Source: CAKTOF01 sp964544345
GTDB lineage: Bacteria > Bacillota > Clostridia > Oscillospirales > Oscillospiraceae
Reading direction: 5' to 3'
Assembly (NCBI GenBank): GCA_964544345.1
Contig: CAZJBT010000008.1
Coordinates: 1 to 25,737 of the forward strand
DNA: 25,737 nt
The position numbers were made by a program, and so were the translations under genes. The notes beneath the pieces were generated by a model. That model was not told where the DNA came from, did not search any database, and saw only the letters and a list, made by a program, of their open reading frames with translations. Shown here piece after piece: positions 1 to 8,300 of the stretch. Position 1 is the first letter of the stretch. Each line of letters starts with the position of its first letter.

Positions 1-94
1 GGTCGCCCGCGTCGCGGATATCGATAAAGTTGACGCCCTTGACCACGCGGCCGCGATCCACGTCCAGACATGGAATGATTCGCTTGGCTAACAC
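1..94 (-). CDS. hisF: Imidazole glycerol phosphate synthase cyclase subunit HisF (5' end only)
   Basis: Only the first 31 codons lie in the window; the gene continues past the left edge. The translation begins M-L-A-K-R-I-I-P-C-L-D-V-D and continues R-G-R-V-V-K-G-V-N-F, the classic HisF N-terminus with its catalytic Asp in PCLDVD. HisF makes IGP and AICAR from PRFAR, using ammonia delivered by HisH through the TIM barrel. The start is GTG at 94-92, overlapping the end of hisA by 7 nt (hisA stops TAG at 90-88), with GAGG about 13 nt upstream inside hisA. This implies translational coupling within the his operon. Identification is secure despite the truncation; the start codon choice is slightly less so. 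Confidence 0.93.
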   Translation of the reverse strand, partial: MLAKRIIPCLDVDRGRVVKGVNFIDIRDAGD

Positions 95-810
95 TGCTCG
101 CCCGCCTCCTCAATGGCCCGGCGCAGGTCGATCGCGCCGGCATAGTACGCCTTGCCGATGATGACGCCGTCCATTCCGGCGGCCTTCAGATCTCGCACAT
201 CCTGATCGCACGACACGCCGCCCGACGCGGTCAGGCAGCATGACACCGCCGTACGCAGCGCGCCGAGCCGGGCAAACGACGGGCCGGAGAGCGCGCCGTC
301 GGTGTCGATGTCCGTAAAGATCAGGTTCTGCACGCCGAGCGACTCCATCCGTCGGGCAAAGTCCAGATAGTCCAGCCCGGAATCGTCGACCCAGCCGGCG
401 GTCTTGATGCGTCCGTCCTTCGTGTCGATGCCGACGGCGACGCGGCCGCCAAACTCGGCCGCCGCCTGCGCGGCGAAGCCGGGATCCGTCACGGCGGCGG
501 AGCCGATCACGGCGCGGTACACGCCGAGATCGAACACGGTCTTCAGATCGTCCATAGAGCGGATGCCGCCGCCAAGCTCGATGCGAAGGCCGCTCTCACG
601 CACGACGCGCGCGACGATCTCGCTGTTTTTGCGCACGCCGTCCTTCGCGCCGTCAAGGTCGACCATATGGATATACTTCGCGCCCGCTTCGCGGAACGCG
701 AGCGCGGTCTGCACCGGGTCATCCGCGACCTGATGCACCGTGTCGAACTCACCGCGCAGCAGGCGGACGCACCTTCCATCCTTCAAATCAATTGCCGGCA
801 ATACGATCAT
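88..810 (-). CDS. hisA: ProFAR isomerase HisA
   Basis: 1-(5-phosphoribosyl)-5-[(5-phosphoribosylamino)methylideneamino]imidazole-4-carboxamide isomerase, the Amadori-rearrangement step of histidine synthesis in the cytosol. The 240-residue length is normal for the family. The protein starts MIVLPAIDLKDGRCVRL, with the catalytic Asp8 in PAIDL. GGGIR at 80-84 and GIDTKDG with the second catalytic Asp at 129 follow. FTDIDTDG at 165-172 and IIGKAYY near the C-terminus are phosphate-binding elements of the beta/alpha barrel. The ATG start overlaps the hisH stop in an ATGA arrangement, and the 3' end overlaps hisF by 7 nt. All sequence features fit a functional enzyme; nothing odd was seen. Confidence 0.97.
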   Translation of the reverse strand: MIVLPAIDLKDGRCVRLLRGEFDTVHQVADDPVQTALAFREAGAKYIHMVDLDGAKDGVRKNSEIVARVVRESGLRIELGGGIRSMDDLKTVFDLGVYRAVIGSAAVTDPGFAAQAAAEFGGRVAVGIDTKDGRIKTAGWVDDSGLDYLDFARRMESLGVQNLIFTDIDTDGALSGPSFARLGALRTAVSCCLTASGGVSCDQDVRDLKAAGMDGVIIGKAYYAGAIDLRRAIEEAGEQC

Positions 811-1415
811 CGGCTCAGCTCCCCAAAGTTTTTTAGTATTGTCAGCCCCGTCTCGCCGGATTTCTCCGGGTGGAACTGACAGCCAAACACCAGGCCACGC
901 GCGACCATTGCCGTGACGGGCGCGCCGTAGTCACAGGTGGCGGCCACGTCGGTCTTCTCATCGCAGTAGCCCATAAAGCTATGGACGAAGTAGACATAGG
1001 CTCCGTCCGGCACCCCGCGCAGCAGTGCATTGGAATGGTGGATCTCCAGGCTGTTCCAGCCGATCTGCGGCAGCTTGAGCGCCGTCTCGATCCGGTCGAC
1101 GCGGCCGGGGATCAGGCCGAGTCCATCACATGGGCGCACCTCGGTCGAGCTGCTCAGCAGCATCTGCATGCCAAGACAGATCCCAAGCAGCGGTTTGCGC
1201 TGCGCGCTGCGGCGCAGCACCTCCGGCAGGCCGCGGCGCGCCAGGTTGTCCATCGCATCCGGAAATGCGCCGACGCCCGGCAGAATGACCGCGCCGGCGC
1301 GGTCGATCTCGTGCTCGTCCGCTGTGATATGATTCTCCAGCCCAAGGTAATCGAGCGCCTTAGTGACACTGCGCAGGTTGCCCGCGCCGTAGTCCACGAC
1401 CGCGATATAGCCCAT
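807..1415 (-). CDS. hisH: Imidazole glycerol phosphate synthase glutaminase subunit HisH
   Basis: Class I glutamine amidotransferase subunit of IGP synthase; it hydrolyses glutamine and channels ammonia to HisF. The 202-residue length is typical. It begins MGYIAVVDYGAGNLRSV, the usual HisH start. The catalytic triad is visible: Cys80 in LLGICLGMQ, and His182 and Glu184 in QFHPEKSG. The oxyanion-strand region GVGAFPDAM is at 47-55. The ATG is 1 nt past the hisB TAA, and the 3' end overlaps the hisA start by 4 nt. This places hisH between hisB and hisA as in most Firmicutes his operons. Confidence 0.97.
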   Translation of the reverse strand: MGYIAVVDYGAGNLRSVTKALDYLGLENHITADEHEIDRAGAVILPGVGAFPDAMDNLARRGLPEVLRRSAQRKPLLGICLGMQMLLSSSTEVRPCDGLGLIPGRVDRIETALKLPQIGWNSLEIHHSNALLRGVPDGAYVYFVHSFMGYCDEKTDVAATCDYGAPVTAMVARGLVFGCQFHPEKSGETGLTILKNFGELSR

Positions 1416-1416
1416 C

Positions 1417-2208
1417 TTACAGCGCCCCTTTCGTGGAGGTCACGCCCACGCCCACGATGCTCACCGCATCGCGCAGCGCCATGCCCAGCGCTTTGAACAG
1501 CCCCTCCGTGATGTGGTGCGCGTTCGCACCGTAGGGGCTGGACAGATGCAGCGTTACGCCCGCGTTCATCGCAAACGCGCGCATGAATTCCATGGTCAGC
1601 GCGCTGTCGTACTCCCCGATCATCGGCTGCGGCATCGGCGCATCAAACACCAGATATGGCCGCCCAGACACATCAAGCGCACAGCGGCTGAGCGCCTCAT
1701 CCATCGGGATCTCGCTCGACGCAAAACGGCGGATGCCCGTCTTGTCGCCGAGCGCGCTCTTGAGCGCCTGACCGAGCACAATGCCGACATCCTCGACTGT
1801 GTGATGGCCGTCGACATGCAGATCGCCGTACACGGTCAGCGTCAACCGCATTCCGCCGTAAAAGGCCAGCGCAGTCAGCATATGGTCAAAAAAGCCGATG
1901 CCGGTGGCGATCTCGCTCTCGCCCGGCTCAAGCGTCAAGGTCAGGTCGATGTCCGTCTCCTTCGTCCTGCGCGCGATGTGCGCCGTGCGCCCCGCCTGCT
2001 GCTGCGGCAGCGCCTGCCGCCCCAGCAGCACATCCGCCGGCACGGCGAAAAAGTCCGCCAGCGCGCTGAGAAGCGAAAGCGTCGGCTCGCGCTGGCCGCG
2101 CTCATACGCACCGATGGCCGACGCGGACACACCGACCGCCTCGCCCACCTGCGACTGCTGCAAGCCGCGCTGTACACGCAGATTTTTCAATTGTGTCCCA
2201 AAGTCCAT
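1417..2208 (-). CDS. hisB: XRE-family helix-turn-helix / imidazoleglycerol-phosphate dehydratase fusion (HisB)
   Basis: A single open frame of 263 codons joins two domains. Residues 3-63 form a complete XRE/HTH_3 domain (LKNLRVQRGLQQSQVGEAVG, then the recognition-helix segment SASAIGAYERGQREPTLSLL). A roughly 10-residue Gln-rich linker follows. Residues about 74-263 are a full IGP dehydratase with TGIGFFDHML, DGHHTVED (metal ligands H135, H136), PMDEAL, DVSGRPYL and NAHHITEG (H231, H232). IGPD dehydrates IGP to imidazole acetol phosphate and normally has about 195 residues, so the extra 65 are the added domain. I chose ATG at 2208 because GGTGA lies 5 nt upstream; a GTG at 2217 would add three residues. 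It is 1 nt from hisH and 30 nt after hisD. The HTH could bind DNA, while the dehydratase core, usually a 24-mer, would array it. Dehydratase function is near certain; the regulatory role is inference. Confidence 0.93.
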   Translation of the reverse strand: MDFGTQLKNLRVQRGLQQSQVGEAVGVSASAIGAYERGQREPTLSLLSALADFFAVPADVLLGRQALPQQQAGRTAHIARRTKETDIDLTLTLEPGESEIATGIGFFDHMLTALAFYGGMRLTLTVYGDLHVDGHHTVEDVGIVLGQALKSALGDKTGIRRFASSEIPMDEALSRCALDVSGRPYLVFDAPMPQPMIGEYDSALTMEFMRAFAMNAGVTLHLSSPYGANAHHITEGLFKALGMALRDAVSIVGVGVTSTKGAL

Positions 2209-2224
2209 CCGGATCACCGTCCTA

Positions 2225-2236
2225 TGTATCGATACA
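2225..2236. promoter_or_regulatory. Perfect 12-bp palindrome upstream of hisB, candidate operator
   Basis: TGTATCGATACA is a perfect dyad in the 30-nt gap between the hisD stop and the hisB start. It lies just upstream of the hisB ribosome-binding region (AGGA, then GGTGA). Size and symmetry fit a half-turn operator for a dimeric XRE protein, and the gene it precedes encodes one. No second copy was found at the main his promoter, so autoregulation or translational control is only a hypothesis. A 12-bp palindrome can also occur by chance. Confidence 0.35.
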
Positions 2237-2238
2237 GA

Positions 2239-3525
2239 TCATTTCCCATCGAAGCGGATGCGCACAGAGTTGGCGTGTGCGGTCAGCTTTTCCGCCTCGG
2301 CGATAGTGATGATGCTGTCCGCCGCTTGCGCGAGCGCCTCGCGCGAGAATTCGATGACGCTGGTCTTCTTCAAAAAGCTCTCCGCCGACAGCGGCGAGAA
2401 GAAGCGCGCCGTACCGGAGGTCGGCAGAACATGGCTCGGGCCGGCCATATAGTCGCCGAGCGGCTCGGGCGAGTTCTCACCGACAAAAATGGCGCCCGCG
2501 TTGCGGATCCCGGACACCACTGTGCGCGGATTTTCCGTCACGATCTCGAGATGCTCCGGCGCGATCTCGTTGGCGAGGCGCACGCAGTCGTCAAGCGTCT
2601 CGCAGACAATGACCGCGCCATAATTTTTCAGGCTCTCGCGGATGATCTCGCTGCGGCTCAGGCGCTTGGTCTGCGTCTCCAGCTCGCGCAGGACGGCCTG
2701 GCCAAGCGTCTCGCTGTCGGTCAGCAGCACCGCCGAGGCGAGCTTGTCGTGCTCGGCCTGGCTGAGCAGATCGGCCGCGACGTAGCGCGCCCGAGCCGAT
2801 TCGTCCGCAATAACGAGCACCTCGCTCGGGCCGGCCACCATGTCGATGTCCACCTGGCCGAAGGCGAGCCGCTTCGCGGCGGCCACATAGGCGTTGCCCG
2901 GGCCGACGAGCTTATCGACGCGCGGGATAAAGTCCGCGCCATAGGTTAGCGCGGCGACCGCCTGCATGCCGCCGACCGCGATGCAACGGTCGACGCCCGC
3001 GATCCACGCCGCAGCGAGCACTGCGTCGTTCAGATTCTCCGTTGGCGGCGTGACCATGACGACCTCGCCGACGCCGGCGACCTTGGCGGGGATCACATTC
3101 ATCAGCACCGAGCTGGGATACGCTGCCGTGCCGCCCGGCACATAGACGCCGACGCGCCCGAGCGGACGCACGAGCTGGCCGACGCGGCCGCCCTCGATCG
3201 GCGCGTCCCAGACGCGGTTCTCGCCGAGCAGACGGCTCTGATAATCCACGATATTCTTCGCGCTCTGCTCAAGCGCGAAGAGAAGCTCCGGCGCAATGCG
3301 TTTTGCCGCGCCCTCAAGCGTTGATTTTTTGATTTCGCGCGGCTCCGCCTTATCAAATTGCAGTGAATATTCGCGTACTGCGTCCATGCCGCGGCGGTGC
3401 ACATCCTCCATCACGGACGCGGCAGCGCTCGCGATGACCGCATTGGCCTCCGCTGCGCGCGCGCGCATGGCGGAGAGCAGCTCGAGTTCTTCATATCCAT
3501 CCGCACGGACAAAATTCGTAATCAT
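2239..3525 (-). CDS. hisD: Histidinol dehydrogenase HisD
   Basis: Zinc- and NAD-dependent enzyme performing the last two oxidations from L-histidinol to L-histidine. The 428-residue length matches the family. Visible motifs are VGVYVPGGTAAYPSSVLM at about 125-142, KLVGPGNAYVAAAKR at 205-219, SQAEHD at 255-260 (zinc/substrate site), IAPEHLEI with the catalytic Glu324-His325 pair, and GDYMAGPSHVLPTSGTAR with Asp358 and His365. The ATG overlaps the hisG stop as ATGA. A 30-nt gap with a palindrome separates it from hisB. In many clostridial operons hisC sits at this point; it is absent here, so histidinol-phosphate transamination must be encoded elsewhere. Confidence 0.97.
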   Translation of the reverse strand: MITNFVRADGYEELELLSAMRARAAEANAVIASAAASVMEDVHRRGMDAVREYSLQFDKAEPREIKKSTLEGAAKRIAPELLFALEQSAKNIVDYQSRLLGENRVWDAPIEGGRVGQLVRPLGRVGVYVPGGTAAYPSSVLMNVIPAKVAGVGEVVMVTPPTENLNDAVLAAAWIAGVDRCIAVGGMQAVAALTYGADFIPRVDKLVGPGNAYVAAAKRLAFGQVDIDMVAGPSEVLVIADESARARYVAADLLSQAEHDKLASAVLLTDSETLGQAVLRELETQTKRLSRSEIIRESLKNYGAVIVCETLDDCVRLANEIAPEHLEIVTENPRTVVSGIRNAGAIFVGENSPEPLGDYMAGPSHVLPTSGTARFFSPLSAESFLKKTSVIEFSREALAQAADSIITIAEAEKLTAHANSVRIRFDGK

Positions 3526-4148
3526 TTCGCAGCCTCACACTTTCCGACAAAATCCAAAATAGCTTCCTGATGCAGCTTCATGCTAGCCGTGTTGACGATC
3601 AGGCGCGCCGAGATCGGCGCGATCGTCTCGATCGGAACCAGCCCGTTTTCCTTCAGCGTCGTCCCGGTCTGCACAACGTCCATGATGGCGTCGGACAAGC
3701 CGAGGATCGGCGCAAGCTCCACGGAGCCTTCGATCTTAATGGTTTCCACATCCATGCCCTTCGCTTCGAAGTAGCGCTTCGTGACATTGGGATATTTCGA
3801 CGCGACGCGGCGCGTCCGATAGGTGCCGTAGAAATCGTCGCCCGCACGCACCGCGAGTGCAAAGCGGCAGACGCCATAGTCCAGATCGAGCATCTCATAA
3901 AACGAGCCGCCATGCTCCAGGATCGTGTCCTTGCCGACGATACCAAGGTCGCACACGCCGTGCGTCACATAGGTGATAACGTCCGGCGCCTTGGCCAGGA
4001 TCACGTCGAGCGGGTAATTGGCGACCGGCAGGATCAGCCGGCGTGTGTCCTCCTTGACCTGCGTACAGTCGAGCCCCGCGCGCTCAAAGAGCTTTACAGA
4101 ATCGTCAAGCAGCCTGCCTTTGGTCACAGCAATGCGAAGCCGATTCAC
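3522..4148 (-). CDS. hisG: ATP phosphoribosyltransferase catalytic subunit HisG (short form)
   Basis: Catalyses the committed step, joining ATP and PRPP to phosphoribosyl-ATP. At 208 residues it is the short HisG(S) type, lacking the C-terminal ACT-like regulatory domain and depending on HisZ, encoded directly upstream. Motifs include RIAVTKGRLLDDS at 5-17, DLGIVGKDT at 67-75, and the PRPP loop DAIMDVVQTGTTLKENGL at about 153-170. The start is GTG at 4148-4146, overlapping the hisZ stop (GTGA), and the stop overlaps the hisD ATG. Overlaps on both sides imply tight coupling. In short-form enzymes histidine feedback acts through HisZ; this is family knowledge, not visible in the sequence. Confidence 0.97.
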   Translation of the reverse strand: MNRLRIAVTKGRLLDDSVKLFERAGLDCTQVKEDTRRLILPVANYPLDVILAKAPDVITYVTHGVCDLGIVGKDTILEHGGSFYEMLDLDYGVCRFALAVRAGDDFYGTYRTRRVASKYPNVTKRYFEAKGMDVETIKIEGSVELAPILGLSDAIMDVVQTGTTLKENGLVPIETIAPISARLIVNTASMKLHQEAILDFVGKCEAAK

Positions 4149-5323
4149 AGCGCCACGCTCCTTTCTCCGTCGGCGGTCACGATCAAAAGCGTGGCCGCGC
4201 CGTGCTCGCGCGCCTCCGTCTCCGCTTGCTCGGGTGTGGACGCGCTCGAGAGCACACCGCGGCCGCCCGGCAGCGCCGCGAGCGCTTCGAGCGCCCGACC
4301 CAGGAAGCCGCGCTCATACCAAACGACCGTCTGCGGCGGCTCGACCTCACACAGGCCGAGACAGCTCGCCAGCGCGGCCACGTCGATGGCAAAGCCCGTC
4401 GCCGGCACATCATGGCCGAAGCGGCCAATCAGCCCGTCATAGCGTCCGCCGGAAACGACAGTCTTTCCCGCGCCCTGCGCGTAGCCGCGGAATACCACGC
4501 CGGTATAGTAGTCGATCCCCTGTACCAGGCTCAGATCGAAGCGGACGTGGCCGCTCAGACCTGCCCGCTCCAGCTCGCCGTAAAGCTCCGCGAGACAGTC
4601 GAGCGCGCAGACGGCCTGCGGCAGCTCAGTGAGCTTCCGCGCCTCACTCAGCACCTCCGCGCCGCCAAACAACCGGCTGATACGGCCGAGCGCGCGGCCC
4701 GCCGGCAGCGCCTGATACGGCGCGAGCAGGTCGGAAAACGCGGCAAAGTTGCGGTTTTCCACTGCCTGACGCATCGCGTCGACGGCCGTCTCGTCCGCAC
4801 CAAGGTCGCCGGTGAGCGCGGTGAAAAAGCCCGCATGGCCAAGCTCGATTTGAAATTCCGACAGCCCCGTTGCCTCGAGCGCCTGCACGGCCATCGCGAT
4901 GACCTCGAGGTCGGCACGGATGCCGGACGCGCCGATCAGCTCGACGCCGCACTGCGGGATCTCGCCCTGTGTGCCGGTGTGCGCGTCGCCGGAGCGGAAC
5001 ACCGTCTGATTATAGTAAAGCCGTTGCGGCATTGGCGTCGCCTTGAGCTTGGTGGCGGCGACGCGCGCGATCGGCGTGGTATTGTCCGGTCGCATCACCA
5101 GGATGCGGCTCGAACGATCGATCAGCTTGAGCATCGACTGCTGCGGCAGCGGGTTGCCGGAAGCCGCAAACAGGTCGTAGAACTCCACCTCCGGCGTCAT
5201 CAGCTCCGCATAGCCGCGGCGCTTGAACAGGCCGGTCACCGCCTTCTGTACAGTTCTGTAGGCACTGCATTCGGCAAACAGCCTGTCGCTGGTGCCGGCT
5301 GGCGTCCCAATAGAAATACGCAT
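4145..5323 (-). CDS. hisZ: ATP phosphoribosyltransferase regulatory subunit HisZ
   Basis: Histidyl-tRNA synthetase paralogue that forms a hetero-octamer with short HisG and mediates histidine feedback. The 392-residue length fits HisZ. Class II synthetase core motifs are present: MTPEVEFYDLF, MRPDNTTPIARVAATKL (motif 2 region), RLYYNQTVFRSG, QCGVELIG, GIDYYTGVVFRGY and SGGRYDGLIGRFG. The tRNA anticodon-binding domain of true HisRS is missing, and adjacency to short hisG supports HisZ over HisS. I chose ATG at 5323 because AAAGGAAA lies about 10 nt upstream; an in-frame GTG at 5344 overlaps that site. First gene of the his operon, overlapping hisG by 4 nt. Confidence 0.95.
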   Translation of the reverse strand: MRISIGTPAGTSDRLFAECSAYRTVQKAVTGLFKRRGYAELMTPEVEFYDLFAASGNPLPQQSMLKLIDRSSRILVMRPDNTTPIARVAATKLKATPMPQRLYYNQTVFRSGDAHTGTQGEIPQCGVELIGASGIRADLEVIAMAVQALEATGLSEFQIELGHAGFFTALTGDLGADETAVDAMRQAVENRNFAAFSDLLAPYQALPAGRALGRISRLFGGAEVLSEARKLTELPQAVCALDCLAELYGELERAGLSGHVRFDLSLVQGIDYYTGVVFRGYAQGAGKTVVSGGRYDGLIGRFGHDVPATGFAIDVAALASCLGLCEVEPPQTVVWYERGFLGRALEALAALPGGRGVLSSASTPEQAETEAREHGAATLLIVTADGERSVAL

Positions 5324-5366
5324 GGCGTCAGAATTTCCTTTCACTTTAATTGACTAATTCGGTAGT

Positions 5367-5395
5367 ATAGTAACATGCCCCACCCGGGAAGTCAA
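5367..5395 (-). promoter_or_regulatory. Sigma-A promoter of the his operon
   Basis: On the minus strand TTGACT (5395-5390) and TACTAT (5372-5367) are separated by exactly 17 nt, with a TG extension before the -10 (TGTTACTAT). The -35 hexamer starts 3 nt past the polC stop codon. The predicted start near 5360 leaves about 37 nt of leader before hisZ, too short for a T-box riboswitch or a leader-peptide attenuator. No intrinsic terminator separates polC from this promoter, so read-through from the upstream operon is possible. Confidence 0.7.
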
Positions 5396-5397
5396 GT

Positions 5398-8300
5398 TCA
5401 GAACAGCGAGACCTGACTCGTATCGGGAAGATCGCCAAATACGCCGGCCGCACGGAGGCTCTCGATGTGCGTTTTAGAGACTTTCGGGCAGGCGGCGGCA
5501 AATTCCTCGACCGAGATGAAATGCTTGCCCTCGCGCCCCTCTGCGATATCGAGCGCCGCCGTCTCACCAAGGCCGGCCACTGAGACGAACGGCGGAAGCA
5601 GCTTGCCGTCTTTCAGGTTGAATCGCAGCGCATCGGATTCGTACAGATCCATCGGCGCGAACGCAAAGCCGCGCAGGTAGAACTCATAGCAGGCCTCGAG
5701 CGTAGTCAGCAGATCCTGATCCTTGGCCGTCGCCTCCGGGTTGGAATCGATGCGCTTGATCTCCTCCTTGACGCGCTCCATGCCCTGTGTCATCATCTCG
5801 GCATCGAAGCCGTCCTTCTGACTGCGGCGATAAAAATACGCTGAATAGAACGCCAGAGGCTCGTGCACCTTGAACCAGGCGATGCGGAATGCCATCATAA
5901 CGTAGGCGACGGCGTGCGCCTTGGGGAACAGATACTTGATCTTCTTACAAGATCCTATGTACCAGTCCGGCACGCCCGCTTCTCTCATCTCCTGCTCGGC
6001 GCCGTCCGGCAGGCCGCGGCCCTTTCGGACGGCCTCCATGATTTTAAAGGAGCGCTTCTCCGGCATGCCGCAGGAGATCAGGTAGAGCATGATGTCGTCG
6101 CGGCAGCCGATCGCTTCGCCGACCTCGGCCGTGCCGGAGAGGATCAGCTCGCGCGCGTTGCCGAGCCACACGTCGGTGCCATGCGAAAAGCCGGACAGGC
6201 GCAGAAGCGTGTCGAACTGCTTCGGCTGTGTGTCCTCGAGCATACCGCGGGTAAAACGGGTGTTGAACTCCGGGATCGCGACGGCGCCGGTCGGGCCGAG
6301 GATCGGGTCGTTCTCGTAGCCGAGCACCTTCGACGAAGTAAAGATCGACATGGTGTCCTTGTCATCGAGCGGGATCTGCTTTGCGTCCACGCCGGTCAGA
6401 TCCTCGAGCATGCGGATCATGGTCGGGTCATCATGGCCGAGCATATCGAGCTTCAGCAGGTTTTCCTCCATCGAGTGGTATTCAAAATGAGTCGTGATCC
6501 ACGCGTCGGAGTCGGTCGAATCCGCAGGGTGCTGTACGGGACAAAAATCCCATATCTCGTTTTCCGCCGGGATGACGACGAGGCCGCCCGGGTGCTGTCC
6601 CGTTGTGCGCTTGACGCCGACGCAGCCGGACGCAAGCCGGTTTTCCTCCGCTTTGGACGCAGTCTTCTCGCGCTCAGCCAGGTACTTCTTGACGTAGCCA
6701 TAGGCCGTTTTCTCCGCGACCGTGCCGATGGTACCCGCGCGGAAAACATGATCGGCGCCGAACATCTCGACACAATACGCGTGCGCGCGCGCCTGATATT
6801 CGCCAGAAAAGTTCAGGTCGATATCCGGCACTTTGTCGCCGCCGAAGCCCAGAAACGTCTCGAACGGGATATTGAAGCCCTCTTTGGCCATCGGCGCGCC
6901 GCATTCAGGGCAGACCGCGTCAGGCAGATCCGCGCCGCACTTCGACTCCGCCGGGACGTCGAAGGTCGTGTATTTACACGCAGGACAGCGGTAGTGCGGC
7001 GGGAAGGAGTTGACCTCCGTGATGCCTGACAGGTACGCCACAATGCTCGAGCCGACCGAGCCGCGCGAGCCGACGAGGTAGCCGTGCTCAAGCGAGTTCT
7101 GCACCAGCTTCTGCGCGCTCATATAAATCACATCATAATGGCAGGAGATGATATCGTGCATCTCCTGGTCGACGCGCTTCTGGATCAGCTCCGGCGGGTG
7201 CTCGCCGTATAGCTCGTGCAGCCTGCCGTAGACCAGATCCTTGAGCTGACCGACGGAATTCTCGATCTTGGGCGCGAACAGCCCCTTCGGTACCGGGTTC
7301 AGCCGCTCGCACATGTCCGCGATCATGTTCGGATTCTTTACGACGACCTCATAGGCCGTGTCCTTGCCGAGATAGGCGAACTCGCGCAGCATCTCGTCTG
7401 TGGTGTGGAAATAGATTGGCAGCTCGCGGTCGGCGTCGTCGAAGCCCTTGGTGGCGAGCAGGATGCGGCGGAACACCTCGTCCTGCGGTTCGAGGAAGTG
7501 GACGTCTCCCGTGGCGACGACAGGGAGATCCAGCTCACGGCCGAGCGCGACGACTGTTCGGTTGAATTCGCGAAGCTGCTCCTCGTCCGCCGCCGTGCCG
7601 CGCTGGATCATAAATTTATTATTGGCCAACGGCTGGATCTCCAGAAAATCGTAGAACGACGCGATGCGGAGCAGCTCCGCATGGCTCTTGCGGCTGACGA
7701 TGGCCTGGAACAGCTCGCCGGCCTCGCAGGCCGAGCCGATGATCAGCCCCTCGCGCCACTGGAGCAGCTCCGATTTCGGGATGCACGGATTGCGGTGGAA
7801 GTATTTCAGGTGCGCATAGGACACCAGCCGGTAGAGGTTGCGCAGGCCGGTCTGGTTCTTTGCAAACAGGATCATGTGGCGCGCGTGGCGGCCCTTCAGC
7901 CTGCTGCCGGAGCGCAGCGTCTGCATATACGGGTTGATCTGCGCCGTCTCGGTCACACCGGCCTCGATGAGGCGCGAGAAAAAACGCTGTATCATGTACG
8001 CGACAGTCATCGCATCATCGTCGGCACGGTGGTGATTGAAATCAGGCAGACTCAGCGCGTCGGCCACAATATTCAGCTTGTATTTGCCGAGGTCAGGCAG
8101 CATATTCTGCGCCATGATGAGCGTGTCGAGATAGGTCGGCTCATAATCGATGCCGAGCTTATCGCATGCGGCCGCGATAAAGCTCGTGTCGAAGTCCGCA
8201 TTGTGCGCAACGAGCGGCCGATCGCCGCAGAACGCCAGAAACTTCGGGATCGCCTCGTCAAGCTCTGGCGCGGTGGAGAGCATCTGGTCTGTAATGCCGG

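Noticed and set aside
1513..2949. 478-codon plus-strand open frame opposite hisB and hisD
   Set aside because: Arg/His-rich antisense shadow running across two real genes and their gap, with no domain and no ribosome site.
5323..5400. T-box or leader-peptide attenuator before hisZ
   Set aside because: There is no specifier stem, T-box sequence or terminator in the 37-nt leader, and the upstream DNA is polC coding sequence.
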